A stretch of DNA of 64,000 nt from Streptomyces sp. CB02923 (GTDB lineage Bacteria; Actinomycetota; Actinomycetes; Streptomycetales; Streptomycetaceae): NCBI RefSeq assembly GCF_001905005.1, contig NZ_LWKZ01000024.1, positions 713,299 to 777,298 on the forward strand, in the 5' to 3' direction. Both the position numbers and the translations under genes were made by a program. Under the pieces are notes generated by a model that was not told the DNA's origin, ran no database searches, and saw only the letters and a list, made by a program, of their open reading frames with translations. Positions 32,592 through 40,988 of the stretch are shown one piece after another. The stretch's first letter is position 1; every line of letters starts with the position of its first letter.

Positions 32592-33749
32592 GTGGCGGCG
32601 ACCCGGATTCCCGCCGTACGGGCGGCCGTCGAGGTCATCAGGTCCGAAGGCGTCGGCCTCGTCTTCAGCTGCCCCGGGGCCACGGCCCTGCCGTGGTACG
32701 AGGAGCTGGAACGGGCCGGTGCATCAAGGCTCCTGATGGCACGTCATGAACAGGGTGCGACCCACATGGCGGACGGCTGGGCCCGTACGTACGGGAAGGC
32801 CGGCGTCGTCGTCGCCGCTCCGCAGGGGGCGGGCCGGACCGGCGCGGACCTCGACGGCCTGCTCACGGGACTGCGTGCGGCCCGCGCGGAGGCGATTCCG
32901 CTGGTGTGCCTGACGGGCCGAACTGCCCCGCCCGGCCTGTCCGTTCCGCCCGACCTATCCGTTCCACCCGGCCCGTCCGTTCCGCCCGGCCCGCCCGGGG
33001 AGGCGGCCGCCGTCGCGGACCTCGTCCGGTCGGCGCGGCCGGTCACCAAGTGGGCCGTACGGGCCGGGGAACCGGCGCAGTTGCCGCGAACCCTCCGCGA
33101 GGCGTTCCGGACCGCGCACGAAGGCCGCCCCGGCCCCGTCCTGGTCGACCTCCCGTACGGGGCCTGCGGCCAGGAGATCCGGTACGCCGCGGCGACCGGC
33201 CGCAAGAAGAGCGACGACTCCCCGGCCACGGACGCGGACACGCACGTCGTCACCGACGCCGGTCTCCGCCCCCTTTGGGGCGCCCGGTGCGAGTCGCCGC
33301 GGACCCGGTACGTGGTCCGCGGCCGGGACGGGCCGCCCGGCTGGCAGATACCGGCCGCGGTCGGCGTACGCCGGGCCCTGGATTTCCTGGGCCGCCGGGA
33401 CACCACGGTCGTCGCACTCGTCCGCGACCACGAACTACTCTTTTCAGCCGACGAGTTGGCGGTGACGGCGCGCTACGACGTGCCGTTGGTCCTGGCCGTG
33501 CTCGACACCGGCGGCCGGAGCGGCGCCGAGGCGGTGGAGCTGATGCGTACGTACGGCTGCGCGGGCCGCCGGGTCGACGACCCCGGCGCCCTGCGCTCCA
33601 CGGTCGCGTGGGCCGGCAAAGAAGCCGTATCGACCGCGCGGCCGGTCCTGATGGCGATATCCGGGCGCGCGGCGGACACAGCGCGCGCCACCGCACCCGC
33701 GGGGAGCGTCGCAGGCGCATCCCGCCCGCGCACCCCGCCCGAGGCCTAA
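32592..33749 (+). CDS. Degenerate glyoxylate carboligase-like protein (missing middle domain)
   Basis: A 385-residue ThDP-enzyme relative. Residues 1-195 align with the Pyr domain of glyoxylate carboligase (VEVIRSEGVGLVFSCPGA, MARHEQGATHMADGWAR, RPGPVLVDLPYG). The central domain expected next is absent. From about residue 235 the sequence resumes at the PP domain (GPPGWQIPAAVGVRRAL). The ThDP/Mg motif is altered: the usual GD start reads VRDHELLF and the NN ligand pair reads DT (VLDTGGRSG). Full-length Gcl is about 590 residues. A Pro-rich SVPPGP repeat interrupts the Pyr domain near residues 115-135. GTG 32592 lies four bases after glxR. It occupies the gcl position but is unlikely to be a working carboligase alone. 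Confidence 0.82.
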   Translation: MAATRIPAVRAAVEVIRSEGVGLVFSCPGATALPWYEELERAGASRLLMARHEQGATHMADGWARTYGKAGVVVAAPQGAGRTGADLDGLLTGLRAARAEAIPLVCLTGRTAPPGLSVPPDLSVPPGPSVPPGPPGEAAAVADLVRSARPVTKWAVRAGEPAQLPRTLREAFRTAHEGRPGPVLVDLPYGACGQEIRYAAATGRKKSDDSPATDADTHVVTDAGLRPLWGARCESPRTRYVVRGRDGPPGWQIPAAVGVRRALDFLGRRDTTVVALVRDHELLFSADELAVTARYDVPLVLAVLDTGGRSGAEAVELMRTYGCAGRRVDDPGALRSTVAWAGKEAVSTARPVLMAISGRAADTARATAPAGSVAGASRPRTPPEA

Positions 33750-33877
33750 GGCGCCTCCCGAGACTTCCCGGCGGCGGCGCTGACACCTGTCCTGTCGCGC
33801 CCAGGCGCCGCCGCCGGGAACACCACGCGCGTGCCCACCAAGGGCCCCGAGCACCGCCCCACGCACCTCCCGGCAAC

Positions 33878-33946
33878 TTTTCAACAAAGTGTTGACGATG
33901 CTGGGGGTGCTCCATACGCTCCAACATGCGGAAGCCGACTTCCGCG
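33878..33946 (+). promoter_or_regulatory. Catalase promoter with motif B and a second dyad
   Basis: The block TTTTCAACAAAGTGTTGACG (33878-33897) is identical to the urate operon promoter. It gives a -35 TTGACG (33892-33897) and, after 17 bases, a -10 TACGCT (33915-33920). Downstream, GCGGAAG-CCGA-CTTCCGC (33929-33946) is a separate perfect dyad built from the same half-sites as motif A but in the opposite arrangement. The remainder of 33750-33966 shows nothing further. Confidence 0.8.
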
Positions 33947-33966
33947 CTCTCGTACGGAAGGTCACC

Positions 33967-35436
33967 ATGCCGAAGCCCACGACGACGCGCCGTCTCACCA
34001 CGGAAGCCGGCGCCCCGATCGCCGACAACCAGAACTCCGCCACCGCCGGCCTCGGCGGCCCGCTGCTCCTCCAGGACCAGCACCTTCTGGAGAAGCTGGC
34101 CCGCTTCAACCGCGAGCGCATCCCGGAGCGTGTCGTGCACGCCCGCGGCTCCGGCGCGTACGGGTACTTCGAAGTGACCGACGACATCACCGGTTTCACC
34201 CGCGCCGACTTCCTGAGCGCGGTCGGCCGGCGCACCGACCTGTTCATCCGCTTCTCGACCGTGGCCGACAACCTCGGCGGCCCGGACGCCGCCCGCGACC
34301 CGCGCGGCTTCGCGGTCAAGTTCTATACCGAGGAGGGCAATTACGACCTCGTCGGCAACAACACCCCGGTCTTCTTCATCAAGGACCCGCTGAAGTTCCC
34401 GGACTTCATCCACTCGCAGAAGCGCGACCCGTTCACCGGCAAGCAGGAGCCCGACAACGTCTGGGACTTCTGGGCCCACTCCCCCGAGGCCACCCACCAG
34501 ATCACCTGGCTGATGGGCGACCGCGGCATCCCGGCCTCGTACCGGCACATGAACGGCTACGGCTCGCACACCTACCAGTGGACGAACGCCGCCGGTGAGG
34601 CCTTCTTCGTCAAGTACCACTTCAAGACCAACCAGGGCATCCGCTGCCTGGACGCCGACCAGGGCGCCGACCTGTCCGGCAAGGACCCCAACAGCCACCA
34701 GACCGACCTGCTGCAGTCCATCGAGCGCGGCGTGTACCCGTCCTGGACCCTGTACGTGCAGGTCATGCCGTCCGCCGAAGCGGCGGGCTACCGCTTCAAC
34801 CCGTTCGACCTGACCAAGGTGTGGCCGCACACCGACTACCCGCTCCAGCGGGTCGGCCGCCTCGTCCTGGACCGCAACCCCGACAACGTCTTCGCCGAGG
34901 TCGAGCAGTCCGCGTTCTCGCCGAACAACTTCGTGCCCGGCATCGGCCCGTCCCCGGACAAGATGCTCCAGGGCCGGCTCTTCGCCTACGCCGACGCGCA
35001 CCGCTACCGCCTGGGCGTCAACCACTCCCAGCTGCCGGTCAACGCACCGAAGGCGACCGTGGCGCACAACTACGGCCGGGACGGCCTGATGGCGTCCAAC
35101 GCCTACGACCGGCACGCCAAGAACTACGAACCCAACTCCTACGGCGGCCCGGCCCAGTCGGACCTGCCGCTGTCCGCGCCGCTCGCCCTCACCGGCCACA
35201 CCGGCACCCACGCGGCCCCGGCGCACACCAAGGACGACGACTTCTTCCAGGCCGGCGAGCTGTACCGGCTGATGTCGGAGGGCGAGAAGAACCGCCTGGT
35301 GGCGAACATCGCCGGGGGCCTCGCCCAGGTCGCCCGCGACGACGTGGTCGAGAAGAACCTCGCCCACTTCCACGCGGCCGACCCGGAGTACGGCAAGCGC
35401 GTCGAAGCCAAGGTGCACGAGTTGCGCGAGGACTGA
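33967..35436 (+). CDS. katA: Monofunctional haem catalase
   Basis: A 489-residue small-subunit catalase. The distal His is H58 (RIPERVVHARGSGAYG), the conserved Asn is N131 (LVGNNTPVFFIKDPLKFPDF), and the proximal haem-ligand Tyr is Y341 (RLFAYADAHRYRLG). ATG 33967 is chosen because it follows CGGAAGGTCACC and starts the family N-terminus; the open frame upstream to 33889 covers the promoter. It shares a 20-bp promoter/operator block with the urate oxidase operon. That links it to peroxide from purine breakdown rather than, or as well as, general oxidative stress. Confidence 0.97.
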   Translation: MPKPTTTRRLTTEAGAPIADNQNSATAGLGGPLLLQDQHLLEKLARFNRERIPERVVHARGSGAYGYFEVTDDITGFTRADFLSAVGRRTDLFIRFSTVADNLGGPDAARDPRGFAVKFYTEEGNYDLVGNNTPVFFIKDPLKFPDFIHSQKRDPFTGKQEPDNVWDFWAHSPEATHQITWLMGDRGIPASYRHMNGYGSHTYQWTNAAGEAFFVKYHFKTNQGIRCLDADQGADLSGKDPNSHQTDLLQSIERGVYPSWTLYVQVMPSAEAAGYRFNPFDLTKVWPHTDYPLQRVGRLVLDRNPDNVFAEVEQSAFSPNNFVPGIGPSPDKMLQGRLFAYADAHRYRLGVNHSQLPVNAPKATVAHNYGRDGLMASNAYDRHAKNYEPNSYGGPAQSDLPLSAPLALTGHTGTHAAPAHTKDDDFFQAGELYRLMSEGEKNRLVANIAGGLAQVARDDVVEKNLAHFHAADPEYGKRVEAKVHELRED

Positions 35437-35484
35437 CCCGGGACGGCGCGGAGGGGCCGACGGGAGGTCCGCCCCTCCGCGCGT

Positions 35485-35525
35485 CCGTGCCGGCCGGTCC
35501 GCTGAGGGGTGGCCGGCCGGCACGG
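35485..35525 (+). terminator. Hairpin terminator after catalase
   Basis: Perfect 13-bp arms CCGTGCCGGCCGG/CCGGCCGGCACGG flank a 15-base loop, 49 bases after the catalase stop. Confidence 0.7.
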
Positions 35526-35658
35526 AAACACGCGGCGCGGGACTCTCACGCCCTTCAGCGTGGGGCTCCCCCACCCCGCACCCCTCCCCCCAACCCCGCC
35601 CGGCGGTGCGATGGTCCTGTCGCGCCCGTCTCCCGTGCCGCCGGGCGGCACCCCCCAC

Positions 35659-35699
35659 GGACCCGGCTTTCCGGTGCACGATCCCGGAAAGCCGGGTCC
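35659..35699. terminator. Second, longer hairpin between catalase and the zinc-ribbon gene
   Basis: Perfect 16-bp arms GGACCCGGCTTTCCGG and its complement flank a 9-base loop. It is 130 bases beyond the first hairpin and 119 bases before the next gene. It may be a second terminator, an insulator or part of a small RNA. The rest of the 381-base gap shows no gene. Confidence 0.5.
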
Positions 35700-35817
35700 G
35701 CGCGCATATCCCTGCGGTAGTTTTGGCCTCTCACCGTGAACCTCCCCCCAACGCGAACCGCTGAGGGGCCGTGGACGGCAGCAGCACTGTCTGCCGACCT
35801 ACCTGCCAGGAGCCGCC

Positions 35818-36552
35818 ATGGCCGACAGCGTGCCGGTGCGCTGCCCCACGTGCCGCCGCGAGAACGCCTTCACCCCGCCCACCTTCCCGTGCGCGTGCGG
35901 AGCCCCGCTGACCCTGCCGGTGCTGCGCGGCGGCGTACCCGTGGAGATCCAGCACCGCACCTGGCAGAGCTCCTGGGTGGAGGTGCGCTGCGAGACCTGC
36001 GGCCGGCTCGACGAGTGGCCGGCGCCGGAGTCGGGCTGTGTGTGCGGGACGGTGGTGCGCGTCCCCGTCGTACCGGTACCGACCCCGCCGCCGCCCAACC
36101 CGCCCTTGCCCGGCAGCCCCGCGTCCGCCGCACCCGCCGTACCGCCCCGCCGGCCGCCGGTGCTGCGCCCCGCCTTCCGCCCGGTCACCATCCGTACGGC
36201 ACACGACTGCGTCACCGCCGCCGCCCAGTACCTGAAATGGCTGGGCTTCACCGACGTCGCGCGGGCTCAGGAGCGCACCGCGTCGGGCGTGGACCTGCGC
36301 GGCACCGGCGTGGTGGCGCAGGTCGACCCGACGACCCGGGCGACCAAGCTGCGGGAGATCGAGTGCCTGTGGCTCAACGGGCTCAACGACTCCGCGGTCG
36401 CGGTCTGCTTCTCCCTGGCGGGCTACTCCCGCGACGCCCGCTCACGCGCCGACGCACTGCACATCCCGCTGTTCGTCATGGACCTCACCGGCACCCCGCA
36501 GCCGGTCAACGACCCCGCCGACGAGCTGATCAGGGACGGCGCGGGGCGGTAG
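35818..36552 (+). CDS. Double zinc-ribbon protein with restriction-endonuclease-like C-terminal domain
   Basis: A 244-residue protein. Two zinc-ribbon-like units are visible (RCPTCRREN with CACG at about residues 8-32, and RCETCGRLD with CVCG at about 58-78). A Pro-rich linker (about 80-120) follows, and then a domain resembling the Mrr-type PD-(D/E)xK fold: CVTAAAQYLKWLGFTDVARA, GVDLRG and VVAQVDPTTRATKL. The usual catalytic lysine after the QV(D/E) strand is displaced or lost, so nuclease activity is doubtful. The ATG follows AGGAGCC. The stop codon lies in the first unit of a 22-bp minisatellite. Function is unknown. Confidence 0.68.
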   Translation: MADSVPVRCPTCRRENAFTPPTFPCACGAPLTLPVLRGGVPVEIQHRTWQSSWVEVRCETCGRLDEWPAPESGCVCGTVVRVPVVPVPTPPPPNPPLPGSPASAAPAVPPRRPPVLRPAFRPVTIRTAHDCVTAAAQYLKWLGFTDVARAQERTASGVDLRGTGVVAQVDPTTRATKLREIECLWLNGLNDSAVAVCFSLAGYSRDARSRADALHIPLFVMDLTGTPQPVNDPADELIRDGAGR

Positions 36553-36655
36553 GGCCGCCGGACGGGGTCGGCAGGGCCGCGTGGCGGGGTCGGTAGGGCT
36601 GCCGGACGGGGGCAGCGGCGCCGCCGGACGCGGGGCGGTAGGGCCGCCGGGCGGG
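36547..36655. repeat. 22-bp minisatellite starting at the stop codon of the zinc-ribbon gene
   Basis: Three 22-bp units (36547-36568, 36569-36590, 36591-36612), of type CGGTAGGGCCGCCGGACGGG plus GT, are followed by degenerate copies to about 36655. The first unit contains the TAG stop (36550-36552). Confidence 0.75.
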
Positions 36656-36712
36656 GCACGGCCGGGCGCTGGTTAGGGTCGGTCGGACCCACCCAGCGTA
36701 CGGAGAACCTCG

Positions 36713-37417
36713 ATGAAGGCCAGGACCAGCACGAACGCGCTGTTGCAACTGCGCGGCGTCAGCCGCCGCTACGGCGACCGGCAGGCGCTGCACCCGATCG
36801 ACCTCGACCTGGCCGCCGGCAGTTGCACGGCTCTGTTCGGCCACAACGGGTCCGGCAAGTCCACCCTGCTGCGCATCGCGTGCGGGCGGGACGCGCCGAC
36901 CGCCGGCACGGCCCGGTTCGCGGGCCGCAAGGTCACGGAGGACGACCCGGAGGTACGGGCCCGGGTCGCGGTGGTCGGCGACAGCGTCGCCTGCTACCCC
37001 GACCTCACCGTCCGCGAACATCTGGAGCTCGTCACCGTCGCCCACGCCGTGGACGACGCCCAGGCCTGGATCGACCAGGTGCTCGCCGACCGCCGGCTGG
37101 CCGGTCACGCCCACGCGCTGCCGGGCTCGCTCTCCTCCGGCCAGTTGCAGTCGCTGCTGCTGGCCGCCGCGCTGGTACGGCCGCGTGACCTCCTCGTTCT
37201 CGACGAACCCGAGCAGCGGCTCGACCCCGACGCCCGCGCGCGCCTGGCCGCCCTGCTGGTCGCCGAGAAGGCGGACGGCGTCGCCGTCCTGCTCGCCACG
37301 CACCAGGCGGAGCTGGCCCTGGAGGTCGCCGACCGCATGATCGCGCTGGAGGACGGCCGGGTCATCGAGCGGGGCGCTCCGGCGAAGGTGCTGGAGAAGC
37401 TGGGCGTCCGCTCATGA
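36713..37417 (+). CDS. ABC transporter ATP-binding protein
   Basis: A 234-residue ATPase. Walker A is GHNGSGKST (about residues 43-51), the signature is LSSGQLQS, Walker B is LLVLDEPEQ and the switch His is in LLATHQAEL. It energises the membrane protein encoded immediately downstream, whose ATG overlaps its stop (ATGA). The partner has a multi-span permease and no substrate-binding protein is encoded, so an exporter or a membrane-protein maturation function is more likely than uptake. Substrate unknown. Confidence 0.92.
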   Translation: MKARTSTNALLQLRGVSRRYGDRQALHPIDLDLAAGSCTALFGHNGSGKSTLLRIACGRDAPTAGTARFAGRKVTEDDPEVRARVAVVGDSVACYPDLTVREHLELVTVAHAVDDAQAWIDQVLADRRLAGHAHALPGSLSSGQLQSLLLAAALVRPRDLLVLDEPEQRLDPDARARLAALLVAEKADGVAVLLATHQAELALEVADRMIALEDGRVIERGAPAKVLEKLGVRS

Positions 37418-39135
37418 CCGCGCACGACGCCGGAACGGACCCGCACACGGAGCAGGACGACACCCCCGCCACCGAGGAGGACGACGCCCAGGCCATCTGG
37501 AACGAGGCGGACGACGACCGCACCGCCGAGACACTGCACTGGCTGCGCGCCAAGCGCCGCGCCCACCACCGGCAGCGCCGCCGCGACCGGGCCGTCCTCG
37601 TCTACTGCGTCGTACTCGCGGCCCTCGGCTACGGCAGCGGCTACGCCCACCGCTTCCTGCGCGAACTGGAACTCGGCGCGGACCACGGCAGCCTCGGCAC
37701 CGACCTCCAGCGCACCCTGCCGGCCGCTTTCGTGGCCGTCACCCTCGGGCTGGCCGTACTCGCCGCGCGCGACGCGCTGTGGCGCGGGCCGGTCGTGGTG
37801 CCCGGCCCGGCCGTCGGCTGGCTCCTCGCCCAGCCGGTACGGCGCGGGGCGGTGCTGCGGCCCGGCTTCCGGCTCTCCGCCGGGCTCGCGGCGGCCGCGG
37901 GGCTGCTGGTGGCGGCGGCCGCGGCCGTCGTTCTCCAGGTCACCGACCTCGCGTCGTTCGGCGGCGGGATCCTGGCCCTGCTCCCGGCCGCGGTCTGTCT
38001 GCCGCTGCTCGCCGTCTCGCTCGGCATGGTGGTGGAGCGCAGGCCGCACCTCTCACGGTACGTACGGCGCTCGACCGCGCCCGCCGCCCTGCTGCTGGCG
38101 CTGAGCGCGGGCCAGGCGGCACTGGCCGCCACCGGCCATCGCTGGGCGCCCCTGGAACAGGCCGAACTGTGGTCCGGCCCGTGGGGCTGGGCAGCGCAGC
38201 CTGCCGTGTCCGTGACGGGCGGAACGGCACCCGGCTGGCCCGCCGCGACCGCACTCCTCGTGGCCGTCACCGCGGCGGCCGTCCTGTACGCCCACCGGGA
38301 CGCCGCATACGTGCCCAACGCCCAGCTGCGCGGCCGAGCGGCGACGGCCACGGCCGTCACGTCCGGCGTGTTCACCCTGGAACTGCGGGCCGCGAAACTC
38401 GCCGTCATGGAGGCCGGCGGCGACGAACCGAAGCGCTGGGTCCGCCTGCCGCCACCGCCGAACCGTCACCTCGTCGTCGTCTGGCGCGACCTGCTGGCCC
38501 TGCTGCGCGCGCCCGGACGGCTGGGACGGGCCGTCGCCTGGACCGCCGCTGCCGCCACGGCGGCGGGGCTCGGCGCGGCGACGGCGGGCGAGAAGCGCGT
38601 ACTCGGCCTGGTCGTGGGGCTGCTCTGCGGGTACGCGGCCGTGGGCGCCCTCGCCGAACCGGCCCGCCTGGAGACCGACGACGTACGGCGGGCAGCCTGG
38701 TCCCCGTTCCGGCTGCGGACGCTGATGCTGCACCACGCGATCGTCCCCACGGTGCTCGGCGCGGTGCTGGGCCTGCTCGCGGCCGTGCCGTACGCGCTGG
38801 CCGGCGCGGTGTGGACACTCCTGCTGATGCCGCTGTGCGCGGTGCCGTTCGCGGCGGCAGCGGTCTTCGGCGCGTGCCGCGGCCCGGCCCGCACGAACCT
38901 GCTGTTCGCGGGCGCCGCCACCCCGATGGGCGGCCCCGGCCCCTTCCTCTTCGCCGCCTGGTACGCCGCCGGCCCACTGATCTCGGTAACCGGCCTCACC
39001 CTCGTCCTCAACGCGGCCCTAGCCCACGGCCCCGACGCCCGCACCACGACCTACGTGGCCGTCATGGCAGCACTCCTCACCACCGGCCTCCTCTACTTCG
39101 TAACCCGCTCGGCGGACCGCCTCGTCAAACACTGA
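37414..39135 (+). CDS. ABC-2-like polytopic membrane partner
   Basis: A 573-residue protein with a 45-residue acidic N-terminus (Asp/Glu rich), then an Arg-rich patch (RAKRRAHHRQRRRDRAVLVY) and about 12-14 hydrophobic segments separated by short loops. A central cytoplasmic loop (about residues 310-360) links two membrane halves. No known permease signature was recognised. Overlap with the ABC ATPase gene makes it the transmembrane component. Its low-complexity Ala/Leu composition and lack of other domains give no substrate clue. Confidence 0.78.
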   Translation: MTAHDAGTDPHTEQDDTPATEEDDAQAIWNEADDDRTAETLHWLRAKRRAHHRQRRRDRAVLVYCVVLAALGYGSGYAHRFLRELELGADHGSLGTDLQRTLPAAFVAVTLGLAVLAARDALWRGPVVVPGPAVGWLLAQPVRRGAVLRPGFRLSAGLAAAAGLLVAAAAAVVLQVTDLASFGGGILALLPAAVCLPLLAVSLGMVVERRPHLSRYVRRSTAPAALLLALSAGQAALAATGHRWAPLEQAELWSGPWGWAAQPAVSVTGGTAPGWPAATALLVAVTAAAVLYAHRDAAYVPNAQLRGRAATATAVTSGVFTLELRAAKLAVMEAGGDEPKRWVRLPPPPNRHLVVVWRDLLALLRAPGRLGRAVAWTAAAATAAGLGAATAGEKRVLGLVVGLLCGYAAVGALAEPARLETDDVRRAAWSPFRLRTLMLHHAIVPTVLGAVLGLLAAVPYALAGAVWTLLLMPLCAVPFAAAAVFGACRGPARTNLLFAGAATPMGGPGPFLFAAWYAAGPLISVTGLTLVLNAALAHGPDARTTTYVAVMAALLTTGLLYFVTRSADRLVKH

Positions 39136-39217
39136 CCCCACTGCGAACGACTGCCTGCGGCCCCGCCCCTCCCGAAAACCGGCTGCCGCGCGCGGCGCGA
39201 CCTGCGACGGTGCTCGT

Positions 39218-39745
39218 ATGAACGCACCTGACCACCTCCCAGTCGTCCGCGCGGCCGCCCCCGGCGACCTCCCCGCGCTGCGCGCCGTCGAGCGCGCGGC
39301 CGGGGAGGCTTTCCGCACCCTGGGCATGGACTCGATCGCGGACGACGAACCGCCGTCGCTGACGGAACTGGCCCGGTACCAGCGGGCGGGCCGGGCGCTG
39401 GTTGCCTGTGCCGGGGCGGCTCCGGACGGCCCGCCGCTCGCGTACCTGCTCTGGGAACCGGTCGACGGCTGCGCGCACGTCGAGCAGGTCTCCGTTCATC
39501 CGGACGGCGCGCGTCGCGGTCTCGGTCGTACGCTCATCGAGCGGGCCCGGCGGGACAGCGGGCTGCCGTCGCTGACGCTGACCACCTTCGCGGCCGTGCC
39601 GTGGAACGCCCCGTACTACGCCCGGCTCGGCTTCCGTGTCCTGGACGACGCCGAACTGACGCCGGGGCTGCGCGAGATCCGCCGGCGGGAGGCGGAGCTG
39701 GGACTGGACCGGTGGGAGCGGGTGTGTATGCGGCGGGACGGCTGA
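39218..39745 (+). CDS. GNAT family N-acetyltransferase
   Basis: A 175-residue single-domain acetyltransferase. The acetyl-CoA pyrophosphate loop is VHPDGARRGLGRTLIERARR (motif A), followed by PSLTLTTFAAVPWNAPYYARLGF (motif B), the usual pattern for small-molecule acetyltransferases. It is monocistronic, with ATG at 39218. The substrate is unknown. Confidence 0.9.
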   Translation: MNAPDHLPVVRAAAPGDLPALRAVERAAGEAFRTLGMDSIADDEPPSLTELARYQRAGRALVACAGAAPDGPPLAYLLWEPVDGCAHVEQVSVHPDGARRGLGRTLIERARRDSGLPSLTLTTFAAVPWNAPYYARLGFRVLDDAELTPGLREIRRREAELGLDRWERVCMRRDG

Positions 39746-39849
39746 TCCGGATCCGGGGTGTACTCGGTCGGCGGGCCGGTGGCCTGGTTGTGTGACCCGT
39801 GGGCGCACTTCGCTTGCCGGGCGCTTCGGCCGGCGGGGACGATCGCGGG

Positions 39850-40902
39850 ATGAATCCACCTCAACCGGCTTCCCGGCCCGCTTCCGGCCCCGTCGCGACG
39901 GGCTCCGGCGATGACGCGTGCGGCACGTCCGGCGCGGGCGTGAGGGGCGTTCGCCGCTCGCCCGTCCGCCGCGTGTGCGCCTTGGCCGCGGCCGGCTGTG
40001 TCGTCGTTCTCGTGACGCTGCTGGGTACGGGGCTCGTGGTCGACGAGTCGTACGAGATCCGATTACCCGGCGACGGGGTCACCGCTCTTCTGCGGGCGGT
40101 GCTACTGGCCGCGTTGTGTGTGCATGGGGGTGAGTTGGCCGGGGTGCGGCTCGCGCGGCGGGTGGGGGGTGTCTTGGTGGAGTTGCCGCGGGGGTGGGCC
40201 GTGTGGGCCGCTTGGGTGGGGGTGGGGGCGGCTGTGGGGCAGTTGTTGCTGGTGGCGGGGAGTGGGTCGCCGGTGGCGGGGGTGTCGGGTCCGGCGCTCG
40301 TCGATGCGTATGCCACCCGGCCCGGTCTGCTGGCCCTTCTGGAGGCCAACGCGTTTCTGCTCGCGGCCCTGTGTGCGGCCTCCCGACGGCCGGGGTGGGC
40401 CGGCGTTCCGCTGGCCGCCGTCGTCTTCGGCGAGGCGCTGCGGGCCCACCCGGAGACCGGCACGCCGGAGATCGGCGTCGCGCTCACCCTCGTCCACCTG
40501 ACGGCGACCACGCTGTGGGCGGGTGGTCTGCTGCACGTGCTGCGGACGCGGTGGTGCTGGAGGCACGACGGGGCGGTGGGGCGGGAGTTGCTGGTGCGGT
40601 ACGCGCGGCCCGCGGCGCTGCTGTTCGCCGCGATCACGGTGACCGGGGTGTGCAGCACCTTGCGCCGCCTGCCGCTCGCGGAGGCGTTCAGCACGGGGTA
40701 CGGCCGGGTCCTACTGGCCAAGCTGGTGCTCGTCCTGGTGGTGAGCGGGCTGGCGCTGGCCGCGCGCGGGCGGATGCGGCGGGAGGCGGTGCTGCCGGGG
40801 GCGGCGACCGGGCCGGCCCGTGCGGAGGTGGTGGCGCTGGGGGCGGTGGTACTGGTTTCCGCCGTTCTGACCGCCGTACCGCTGCCACCGGCACCGGGGT
40901 GA
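39850..40902 (+). CDS. CopD family copper-resistance-like membrane protein
   Basis: A 350-residue membrane protein. A 45-residue polar N-terminus is followed by about 8-9 spans. The CopD domain is in the second half: HLTATTLWAGGLLHVLRTRW, then RYARPAALLFAAITVTGV and YGRVLLAKLVLVLVVSGLAL. CopD proteins move or handle periplasmic copper, often with a CopC partner, which is absent here. ATG 39850 is chosen for its position before the conserved part; 39799 would add 17 residues without an RBS. The stop lies in the first unit of a 14-bp minisatellite. Confidence 0.85.
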   Translation: MNPPQPASRPASGPVATGSGDDACGTSGAGVRGVRRSPVRRVCALAAAGCVVVLVTLLGTGLVVDESYEIRLPGDGVTALLRAVLLAALCVHGGELAGVRLARRVGGVLVELPRGWAVWAAWVGVGAAVGQLLLVAGSGSPVAGVSGPALVDAYATRPGLLALLEANAFLLAALCAASRRPGWAGVPLAAVVFGEALRAHPETGTPEIGVALTLVHLTATTLWAGGLLHVLRTRWCWRHDGAVGRELLVRYARPAALLFAAITVTGVCSTLRRLPLAEAFSTGYGRVLLAKLVLVLVVSGLALAARGRMRREAVLPGAATGPARAEVVALGAVVLVSAVLTAVPLPPAPG

Positions 40903-40965
40903 CGGCGATGGGGTGACGGCGGTGGGGTGACGGCGGCGGGGTGAGGTCGAAGGGGTGAGGTCGGC
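40896..40965. repeat. 14-bp minisatellite starting at the CopD stop codon
   Basis: Five consecutive 14-bp units of type GGGGTGACGGCGGT run from 40896 to 40965; the last two are diverged (GGGGTGAGGTCG..). The CopD TGA stop (40900-40902) is in the first unit, and every unit carries a TGA at the same place. Confidence 0.85.
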
Positions 40966-40988
40966 GACGTGCGCGCGATAATGGCCGT

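Noticed and set aside
33929..33960. Motif A copy in the catalase promoter
   Set aside because: CGGAA and TTCCG half-sites occur but in the reverse order or with a 10-base spacer, so it was kept as a separate dyad.
33889..33966. N-terminal extension of catalase to an upstream ATG
   Set aside because: This stretch contains the promoter -10 and a dyad and lacks a ribosome binding site; the family N-terminus begins at 33967.
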